Positions 14,901 through 26,900 of a stretch of 64,000 nt of DNA are shown one piece after another. The notes under the pieces are model-generated. The model was not told the origin of the DNA. It saw only the letters and a list, made by a program, of their open reading frames with translations, and did not search any database. This DNA is from Antedon mediterranea (lineage: Eukaryota > Echinodermata > Crinoidea > Comatulida > Antedonidae): positions 17,751,001-17,815,000 of the forward strand of contig NC_092671.1 in assembly GCF_964355755.1 (NCBI RefSeq), written 5' to 3'. The first letter of the stretch is position 1. Each line of letters starts with the position of its first letter. A program made the position numbers and the translations under genes.

Positions 14901-17900
14901 TGTTCATTTATGCTGTTTTTATATTCAAATTGATAGAGATTTTTAAATTAAATTCAGTTTTTTAAAGATGTATTATTCCCCAAAAACATAAAAAATGAAG
15001 ATTAATAAAACCAGGCTTTGAATAGGCCATTTTGCAGTTTGAATAAATTTATTCAACAAAAATAGTTATTTCATTTATACGGTAATAAAAATAAAAATAA
15101 CAGTTAAATTTAATATCAAACCCATTGTCTGACTGACTGAATATTTTTTGCTTTAAATTACTAATTTTTCAGGTAAATATTTTTTTGGGATTCGAATGGT
15201 CAAATCAAAGTGAATAACTTAATTAACAATAGCATAATTAAAAAATGATTAATTATTTTACAGGTGGACAATATACCTTTAATTTTTTTTTTCTGTAAGA
15301 AATTTAATTTCAGACAAATGTAAATATATTGTATAATAGTTACGACATGTACATATGGAATTCCAACTTTAAGTGTGTCAAACCTCACCTGTTATAGATA
15401 ATTTACTTTGAAAACTCCAAATCATTTGCCATCCTATACTGTGCTTTAAAGATTTTCTATGATACTGGTTCTCTGTATACAATAAACCTTAAATTAGTTT
15501 CACCTATTATTAGTTAATAACTACTGTAAATAATTTTAATAAATGATTATGTCAAAGAGCATCCTTTGAAACTTAAGGTAGCAGTCAGTCATACTCTATA
15601 GAATGTACATACTTCATATTGTATGACAATTACCAAGACCATAGCGAGAGGTTAAAAACAGACAAGGCACAGACACTTTAGATATAATTATTAATATAAA
15701 ATACGACGATCTGTGCTGGGGAATTGGGATGGGTGATGAAAATTTCAGCAAGGCGAGCACCTCGTCTGCGTCATGATGGCTACAGCCCTGTTAACAGTTT
15801 TTGTTTAATAATATTATATTTACCATTTTTATATATTTTCACAGTTTTTCATTAAATGAAATATTTTATTTTTATATATTTTTTTGTAATTGTAATTTTC
15901 TTTGCGAGGATGCATCAACTTTAAACAAGTTTAAAGTTTAGATAATTTACAATAATTGGCATTTAAGTGTTTGGATGAGTTGAACTATTAGGCCTACACA
16001 AAAGACGAGAAATCATAAAAACTATTGTTTTCAACAAACGACTGAATTTGTTTTGTCTGTGGAATGTATACCTAGGCTATTTATAATGAGATTCCTTGAA
16101 ATTATACCAACCCTCTCCAGACCCCCTACAAGCTAGCAACTATGCTACATTCTTACAGAAAAACACAATTTTAAGAACTCTCACGCGGAGATCAACACCC
16201 AATTGAAAACAAATTAAAATACAGACTGGACGTTTACAAATGAATTAAGACAAACAGAAATTAGGAACATCCAATTGCCGATAATAATAATACCGTATAA
16301 GAACATAGTTTGACAAAACTTATTGTTAGAATAGAAATATATATACGGTATGCATACCGTACTATTTCAAAGTCAAGGAATTTAATAGTGTTGTAGATGT
16401 GTTCTAGATAATAATCTTTTCATGGTTCTACAACAATCAATTACGAAGGACATTTAATGAATGAATGTATTGTTGATTCGGAATGTGTCCTTTTTTTAAG
16501 CTGACTTGCTGAAAACAAATAGATCTACAGTATATTCACTATTCTTTTGTTTTTGTGTGCTTGCCCTTAATTTCGACAATTATAATGAAAAAGATAGGAC
16601 ATTACGTTAAGTTCAGCACTTTATTTCACCGTGTTAGGCCCTAAGCCCTCCTATTTCAAAATCCTGAATTTTCCACTGATGTACTACTACTAGGTTCATC
16701 TTTGCATTTAATCTGTTTATGTCCCGTAACCCTCATCGTCAGTTGATATACTATATTAAAGGTAGCTTCATTTGTGAGTATTTTATAAGTAATTAACAAT
16801 CTGATTCATTATTTCTGTTTTTCACAAACAACTTTATAGTAAAAAATCTATAAAATTTGCCTAGAAATAAACATTTTAATTGGAAAAACCCCAACATTTC
16901 AGAATTTGTTTCCGTTTATTTATTTTCTACATTATTACATCATTTCATATATCATTAATTTTAATAAATGACAATACTGTATTAGTAAATTATTAATATG
17001 CGTTATGTTATATGACATTCCTTGCCCTTGGAAAATGTACTTTTAAGGGACTTCCCCTAAGGTATTTTAAACATGTGTAGAGAGGATAAATACCTTTTTT
17101 TGGTACAGTAACATTTGATTAATAATAAAAGGTCAATAAACTACAGATATTGTTGTGAATGCTGAACTATCTGTCATTTAGGATTAAACTTTTTCATTTG
17201 TTAGTTTTAAATACTAATATTTTATATCCACAGCAGGTTTTTTAGGAACTTGTCTTGAATTTAGTATACATTTGTAAACTCTTAAGTTTTTATTCATTTA
17301 ATGAAGAAAGAACAATTTAAAACTCGTCAAAAAGTCGAGCAAGATAGAGTAAGAGATATTTCTTGTTTTTACACTGTATTATAAATTTACTATACTTTTT
17401 AATAAATCAAATTCTATAGCAGTACATTATATCAGTAGGCTGCCAAAACCCCAAAACTGGATACCTATGGACTGGCCAAATTGTCTGATTAAGCCAGAAT
17501 GGGTTTTCTGCTTGATTATTCTAAATATAGAATTAGATTCTATTTTTGGATTTTATTCATAGAGCACCTACTGTCAATCAAAACTGAACAATTTATTTAA
17601 TAAATGTCAATAAGTGGCCACTTTGACGTCATCTGTTTTTGTACCCATGTAGACAGATGCACAAATACTGTAAAACCACAATGTTATTTCTTTAATGATT
17701 CATAAAACCACAAGAATGTTTCAAAATTCTGCACACATTTCTAATGCTGTAATAAATACAAATTACCAGTAGTTTGTGATTGAATAATTTTTTTTTTCTT
17801 AAATTATATTCTTCTGATTTTTTCAAATCTGTTACAGATTTTTTATTTTCTTTATTAGCCCTAAATAAATTTGGTCAATAATATCACAAAAAAAACTGTT

Positions 17901-20900
17901 ATTTCTATTAAATAAAAACATAAAAGTAAACAGTCTATGATTGTTTATTGGTATATAGATTATCTTTTTAATATTTTATTAAACTTAAATAAAAAGTTAT
18001 AAACTGTACGCTAATTTACCAAGGTATTTTAAAATTTTTAAATACATTTTTTATTTTTTTTTATTTGAATAGGCTTGTGTTAATTTGATATATTTAAATA
18101 ACATGTGTGAATGTCTTTAAAATCAAAAATCCATTTCAGGTCTATTTTAAAAAGAATACGTTTCAATTGTGAAGTGCTTTAGTCATTTTGATATACAGAC
18201 TTCCAACTGTTAGGCCACCATTACTTATCGGTATTATGACCAATAGCAATATTTACGTCATTGCGCCCAGTCAGTCGGAATACAGAACGTGGAATGCATA
18301 TGGTGAATTGGAGTACTATGCTACATCTAGTCATACTATCAATTTCAGACACAGCCTCCTACTGCCTAATTCTGATCTGTGTATGATATTAAAAGAATAA
18401 TATGTGGCACATGCAAGTGAAAATCAGACATAAGTCGGAATTTTTAAAATTGAGATTTTCACAAATACTGAAACTGCGTAATCCAAGATTTAAAATGCTG
18501 ACAAAATATCTTGATACCATGTCTACAGAGATATCACAGTGGCTTATGCATTCATTTCTGGCTTGAGGCTTCTGAAAATTCATTGTATATTAGTACAGTA
18601 GTACCAGTAGGATTGCATTGCATATATTCATTGTTATATTTTAGATATTTGTTATTTAGATGTCAGGCTATTCATTTTGAATAGCTACAAACTGCTGAAA
18701 AATCTGTATTTTGTTAAAGAAATTAATTTAGTCTATTCACACCTAGCTTACCTGGACAAATCCAACAATAGCCTATCTCTCCGGAGAGGATGAATACATT
18801 ACGAAAACAAGAACTTTATAACATATAATATAACGCCTCCCTCTCCCTAGTAATACTGTACAATGTTTGTACAGTATTATGATACTGTAGGTCATTTTTT
18901 TCAATACAAATAAATAATTTTGTACAAGTCTATTATTGATATTATGTCAGGGGTTTAAATTGGAGGTTATTTTTTAGATTATAAAAGGCTTGTACATACC
19001 GTGCAAAATTGCAATTGATTAATTTTATTTTATATTCCATAGCTTTGCATCATGTTGAGAATGATATCACCAGTACTAAATGAATGACAAGATAGCAGTA
19101 GATATGCACAGTGCTCATCAATGAATGTAGTAATAGGCCCTAGTAAGCCTTGTTGTCGCTTAGTTTGTTGTGTGCATTTCTGGCATCAATATCCGTACTA
19201 ATGAATGATTTTTTAGTTATCATGACTTTAGTAATAGACGCAGTAAGCCTTGTTGTGTTAGTTTTTGGTTATCAGTACTATAAATGAATAATGGAGACTT
19301 TGTACTAATATAAATGTATTGTAGTAACATAGCTCCCCGCATAGCTCATACTATTTTCAATTGTGTGTGTGTGCATGTTGTTTACTAATACTACAAAGTC
19401 TATCTTTCAGAGTTTCAGCAAAATTTAAATAGCTTTTTCACATAGACACCGGGGCCCTTAAATACCTACAATTTAAAAAAAAGGATAATTTTGAATACCC
19501 AACAAAGCCCTTGAACTTGTCAACACAGTTAATCATATTGCTGTCTGGATAGATGATGAAAGCTATCCCTTACTTCTTAATAATTTGTAATTTGTTTTGC
19601 TTGCATCATATTTTCATTGCATTAAACATTCTCAAGCCTTTTACTCCAAACATCCAACATCCCTCATCCTAACCTCCACCTCATCTCATCCCTCCCCCAA
19701 TATCCACCTCATCTCACCCCATCCTTCAACCTCCACCTCGTTTCACCCCATCCCTCAACCTCCACCTCACCTCACCCCCTTCTCCAACCTCCACCTCATC
19801 TCACCCCCTCCCCCAACCTCTGCCTCATTTCACCCCCACCCTAACCGTCACCTCATCTCACCCCTCCCCCAACCTCGACCTTGTCTTACACCATCCCCAA
19901 CCTCCACCTCATCTTACCCCCTCCCTAGCCTCCACCTTGTCTCACACCATACCCCAACCTCCACCTTGTCTCATCCCTTTCCCCAACCTCCACCTTGTCT
20001 CATCTCTTTCCCTAACCTTTACCTCATCTTACCCACTCCTCCACCATCCATCTCATCTCACCTCCTACCCTAACCCCACCTCATCTCACCCCTCCCCAAT
20101 CTCCACCTTGTCTCATCCCCTTCCCCAACTGCCACCTCATCTTGCTCACTCCCCCAACCTCCACCTCATTTCACCTCTTCCCCACCCTCCATCTCATCCC
20201 TTCCCCAACCTCCACTTCATCCCATCGATTCCCCCAACATCCACCTCATCTCATCTCTTCCCCCAATATCCACCTTGTCTCATCCCCTTCCTCATCTTAC
20301 CCACTCCCTTAACCTCAGTTATTTCTGGGCAAAATTTAGCTGCAACACAAAATAACGGTTATTTATTTGATTGGCAGCTGCTGACCTTGAGTCAGCTAAA
20401 CTGCAGTAACGTTTGAATTGACCGTAATTGCATTTTGGGTAATTCTAACGACCACCCACTGATTTAAACTGTTAATTTTGAGCGAAAATTTATCAGAAAT
20501 GCAGTCAATATAAAAATTACATTTTAAATCTATTTTAAAATAAATCCTTCCCCGTTTTCCATGTCGTCGTCATTGCTCATACTAAATATAAAGAACTTTT
20601 ACCTTTTCATGTACTAGCATGCTACTGCTACATAAATTACAGTCTACCAGTGGTATGCAATTTATCACATGCAATACACTCTACTAGAATATTAATGTTC
20701 ACGGCTTAAACTATTTAGAAAACATTAAATGTTACAACACTGTGATATAACATTTAAGTAGGCAATTTGATTTTTGTTATGCTGGAGTTTCCGTTGAATT
20801 CTTAAGAAAATTGGTTTAAACCAAGCGTAACCCCAAAAATGTTTTTATTTTTACGATTGACTTCATAACATCTCTTGTACCAAAGGGGAATAAACTACCA

Positions 20901-23900
20901 TCTCGGTCATTGCCATTTCCAGTTTTAAATAACTTGATAATTGATTAGTTTTAAATTACCTCAAATAAATCATTGAGTGACTAGATTCTGTAATACTTCA
21001 TGACAATTTGTTTTTACATCACAACATATTTCTTTTCAAATGTAACTTAATACTATACAGACTTCAAAGAAATGTTAAAAAAAAATATACAAGCAGCAAA
21101 ATTAACATAAGGAAAGTACTATTAAATACAAAAACTTAATTCAAATTTATGAATTTTAGTGTAATGCACCGTTCTCAAAAACTTGATGCCCTAAAGGTTT
21201 CAGAGCAATGGATTAGATACCAATTTTTAATAAACATATATGATTTATATATGTTAAAATACTTTATATTATAAAGTATTTTTTAACAATATCAATGGAT
21301 AAATTATCAATTCAGGAAAGTATTATAAACATTTTATTAAAAGTAAATACTATTTATAAATAACCCTGTGATTTTTCTATAATGCACCGTTCCAAAAAAC
21401 TTTGTGCTCTAAAGGTTTATTTTATTTTATTTTATTTATGAAGGATTAAAATGACATCTAATCATATATAATGAAAAATTTATAAAGGATTGAACACAAA
21501 AGGTATTCATGGCCACAACAAAACAATAAAAGGGAAATATGATTGATTTACACAGCAAAGTATTGAATATTTTAGTAAAGAGTACAAATACACCTTTCTA
21601 TAAAATGACCACTGTGAGTGTGATTATCCTACTCCATTCACCTTGAATACATTTCTCAATAAGAACTTCACATGACTAATATCATTCTTTTGTTTGATTG
21701 TATAACATGGCATTTAGTCTCACAAGTTTGTAGATTCTATTGTTAGTTTATTTCAATGTGTTTTACAAAACCATTCTAAACATGACCTGTGTAATGTACT
21801 GCTGCGTGGATGAATATGTTTTGATAATAAAATAATTATTGTGTTTGTATAATTGGTGGTACTGTATTTAGATTTTTATTTCTCTAACGAGAAAATTAAT
21901 CGATGGTTATATTTTTATTTTATAGCATCTCTATTCCTAATATTTTTCATAAATGTTATGCCAAATAAATGGAATAAATAATTAATACCCTTAAATTTAC
22001 ATTTGAAAATTAGAATTGTAAATATTGTACAAGGAATTTATAGTGTACAGTGTGTATATGGATACTGTACAGTATGTGTGGTCTTTACATTAGTATAGAA
22101 GATTATTATAAATTGCATGTTGGTATTATGTGAAGTTATGTGAAGTTTTAATGTAACCACATTCTTTCTTTTCTAGGTACATGATGTTAAATTATAAAAG
22201 TGTTTTTGCTTAATACACTATAAATTTATTGTTATTATCTCAACATGACAGTGTAAAGAGGTGATTAAACCATAAATAGGCAGATATGACTTTACTCAAA
22301 TATTGTTTAATGACATTACAAACATTAATATATATACTTGTGATTTATTTAGGATGATGAAGATGAAGATTCAGTTTTATCAAGGGTTGAGAAGCGCAGA
22401 GCAGCAAGACAACGAAGGTACATTTGAAACAAATATTAAACGTATATAAACTCTCCCAATACCAATATCCAGACACCTTTAGGCTGGCCAAATATGTCTG
22501 GTTTTCTGGAAAATCTAGTATTCGGAATATATTTTTAATTGTAAAAATGAATTTAGGACTGTTTGAAGAAAAGTCTGGTATTGGGATAGTTTCCGGTTTT
22601 CAGAGTGTCCGGTATTGGGAGAGTTGACTGTATACCATAAAACCTTGAAAAGAAGCCCATGGGCTTCTTTTTTTAGGACTCTTGAGTGGGCTTCTTTTCG
22701 AAATGGTCTTCTTTTCGGGATGGGCTTCTTTTCAAGATTGGCTCCTTGTTGACATTACTTTTTTTAAACCACAAAGAAAAGAAGCCCACTGGATGTTATG
22801 GTATTTACATCTTTAAATTAACATTGACAATGACTATATGAAAGCCATGTCTTTTAAAAAATCTTGTTAACAAAAAATTATGTTTTTAATTAAAACCCAA
22901 ATTGATCCATAGCATAGCATTGAACTAAGCGTTTTCCCATTAAGTTACTGATTATGACACTCTCAAAATACTACTGTTTAATAGTTTGGTATATTACCCA
23001 GTGTCACATATCCTATCATAGCATATGGCAGTGTGCTAATGATCATTCGTCAGTATTATGCTTGCATTTGATACCTCGTTTACTGGAGGTGAACTTTATC
23101 AGTCTGTCTGTGATCAGTCTTGTACAGTAGAGTCTAACTTTTTTAATTGGGCTGTGGATGCGGTTTTTGTTTCCATAGAACTTATTTCGAGTTAGAAATT
23201 TTATTAACTTCTTTCTTGATAATTTGGTTTTTAAGGACTTTATAAAGAAAGGTTATTTTATGTTGACAGTTGTCATGTACTCCTTAAAACATAGGGAACT
23301 AACTTTACCAATTATTTTAAATATTTAAAAATTGTAATAGGCTAGGCCATCACTTCTAGACACTTGGAGGGGGTTTATGGGTTTCAACAAACACCCTTTA
23401 ATTCACTTTAATTGCCTCACTTGCTATTTGCAGAGCATCCCAAAGGACCACATGTTTATGTCTTTGCTACAAATATACTACAGTATTATAAACTTATATC
23501 TTAATTCAATGGTTCTCAAGTTTTAAACTCAACACTTTCAAATGTGTGAGGAACCAATTATACATGATTGATTATGAAACTTACTAATGACGAAAAGATC
23601 TCACAGCATGCAAAGTTCACAAGTGACATTTTAAGTGAGGATTGAAGTACTGTACACGTCATCATACGCAAACAGATATGGGATGTACAGCTGTGAATGT
23701 ACAGTAGCGCATTAGCAAGTTGAAATTACATCTGCTTAGTAAATTAAAGGTTATGTTTAGAGTGTTCAACTGTACAGGTCAAAGGTCATTTTTGTAGGTT
23801 TTAGCCTGGGGAAGTTTATAACCAGATAAAAAAAATTATGCTGATATTAAGTAGAGAGAAAAGCTGCACGTTCTTTATTATATTATCTTTATTACATATT

Positions 23901-26900
23901 GTACTAAAAATAAATCAGTAAGTGGCCGAGCATTTAAAGACAGTGGAACTGTTATCCATCCTTATAGCAAGGGTTCGAGGCTCACTCGAACACTTGATTA
24001 CATGGTAATTCTGGTTGTAGAACGAGTCTTCTCAAATAAGGAATATAAACTGTAGGTCTAGTGTACATAAAATGTACATCTTTTGAGATTAGTAGGGTGT
24101 TACCCGGTGTACTAGCTCACACAGCCAATGTCGGACAGACAAAATTCGGGACGAAATTGCACTGGTTGGCAGCATGTGACCCTTGGGTTGAAAAGTGTAT
24201 CATCTAAGTCCACAGCGCCATATGGCGCTATATCAAACTCCATCATTATTATTATTATACCTACTTATGATTCATGTACCAAATTTGTTATATGTTTTAT
24301 TTGAAACTAATTTAAAATGATGTAAAATCGCTGAAAACAACTTGTTTTTATTTATTCGGACAATATAATCACTCTTACTTCAGTAAGTAGACAGAGCTTT
24401 ATAATATATTATCTTGATGAATATATTGAATGACTAGCTCAAAGTACTTACTGTAAAAACATTAATAAATCATATTAAGATGACACACGACTATATCTAT
24501 TAGGTCATCTATGCATTAAAAAATAAATACATAAATCATACAGTAGTTGAACATACAGTTATGAATATCTGCATATCAAACATTTTAGTTTTGTAAGGAC
24601 ACAATACAAACTGAATAAATTACAGAATAGAATTGCGGCAGGGGGGGGGGGGGAAAGGATTAGCTCTCCAAGGAACCCTATTATTGGTGTTGCTCATGTT
24701 TTTGAGCCCCTTAAGCTATGGGGTCCCTGGGTTTAGCCAGTGAGCCCTCACTGTGAACTGCTTTAATCTTTTTTTTGTTTGTTTTTTTCAGACAAATGCA
24801 GGAGGAAGAATCAAACTCATTATCTAGTAATGACAGGCCTAATAGGGACAGGCAATCCGGGGTAAGTAAAGTAAGGCTATCACATACCTTGGCCTCCAGT
24901 ACATGGGGGTCTGAATATGTACTGGTTTTGTTGTAAGAAGATTATGAATTTCAGTATTGTACTGTACTTAAATTATTTCCTTATATCAAAAATTAATGAG
25001 ACCAAATCCAAGACCAAATGATGAAATAAATTAAAATACTCCATCAAAATAGACACTTCTACATTTATTAATTTAGTGTAAAATGATAACAGATGACAAT
25101 GTCTGTTGCTAGAATAATTATTAAATTTAAGTTGCTTTTTGTTTGTGAAATGATGTTTGTTTAATTAGAATTAAATTTTCTTGACTAGTATGATTGTATT
25201 TGATGTGAATAACCTCTACAGAATTGGCATTCAGTAATTGTTGTTTTTTTAATTATCTATCATCATTTGATATGATGGAATGAATTAAATTATTTTCAAG
25301 CAAATGTTATTTTAATACTTATGACTCAGGATTAATATAGTGATTTCATTAAAAACATGTTTGTATTTCCATTATATTTGTTATTCAATTGTTTGATTGG
25401 TTTTATGTGCTGTGTTCTGTAATTATTTCTTTTTTTACATTTCCATAGAACGAGTTTCTGTCCACATCCATTTAAAGACCACATATTGTAGGTTTGTGGC
25501 TATAGTGGTCCTTGATTAAATCATTTCCAAATGTCTCGTCACCTGAAATTGCAAAACCTTGGCTGCAAAACCATGATTGTTAATTTGTACCCGATACACT
25601 GGCGGTATCACGTCTAATGATTTTAAACATCCTACAGTATCTCGTCTTCTGACTGTAAACTTGATCACATATGGCCTACTGTAGTATAGTGAGAGATTAT
25701 TGGAGGGTTAGGTTGTAGATTCTATATTCCTGTTTCCGTCTCATTACTGCATGATATTTAACGTCGCTAGATATGATACCGCTCAAGAATCGACTGTAAT
25801 TGGATTGTCCTCTTCATCGCATTGTTTCCTTTGTTTTTAAATTGCATGGTTGATAGCTAGATCATAACTTTGTCTTTTTCTTTATTGCATGGTTTGATGT
25901 TTAGCATGAATCTGTTATGTTACAACAAAAGTTGGATATAGCTAATCTTACCATTTCACATCTGACCGACGAAGTTGACAGGTTGAAAAAAGTATAGTAG
26001 TTTTTAATTCTATTTGATCATACAAATATGAAATGAGTCAAAAAGTAAAACAGTAATTTTATAGTTTTGTACGTTCAAAATATTACATATGAAGACTTAT
26101 ATATGGTACAGTAAATATTGATGAGGCTGCAACACTGTTCTGTCCATGACACAACATGGAAAGATGCTGTACATACCATAGCATGATATACACATGTCTA
26201 GGCCAGTTAGTCTGAAAATTACTAGCTACTGGATGTTGGGAAAGCGGGGAGGCAGAACAGAAGCTATGGGGTCTTTCCTTATAAAAAAAAAGGCCTGCTA
26301 CTGATTTATTGCGATATCATAATCATATTTCCTCCACATCATCATTATACTTATTCTATGTGTTTGTATATATTCATTCCTTATAGTTCAAAGTTTCATA
26401 AAATATGTAAAGATGATTTAATTTAGCTCTCAACTTTATTTGATAAATGTATGTACTGTACTATATTAATTAATATTCAGTATATTACTTGGCGATTTAG
26501 TTCTAATTTTGTTCTGTGCCTGGTAATATATATATGTAATATATATATAAATCCAAAGGCAAATTACTGAAAAAAAATGACAATGCTGTGGGTATCAGTG
26601 GCTGGATCTCAATGGAGATAAAAAAAAAAAGCGAAAAGCTTAATCAAAACGATAAACGATGTAATATATATATATATATATATAATTTGAAACGATAAAG
26701 ATGCGGAAATCTGTGAGAATGAGAAAAAGTTGCCCCAACCGAGACTCGAACTCGGACCGCCTGCTTGATATGCAGATGTCCTAACCATTAGACCACTGGG
26801 GCTTTCATGGTATTGTTCGAACTCGATTGGATAGCGACTCTTTAACATTCTCGGCGTGGTACGGCGGAACAGCACTAGTCCTCAGTTGTACGCACGCGCA

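Noticed and set aside
18188-18400. 70-codon ORF in PAWR intron 3
   Set aside because: No conserved motif or splice context supports it.
19597-20416. Two overlapping ORFs of 158 and 159 codons
   Set aside because: They exist only because the C-rich minisatellite lacks stop codons; the products are degenerate Pro/Ser/His/Leu repeats.
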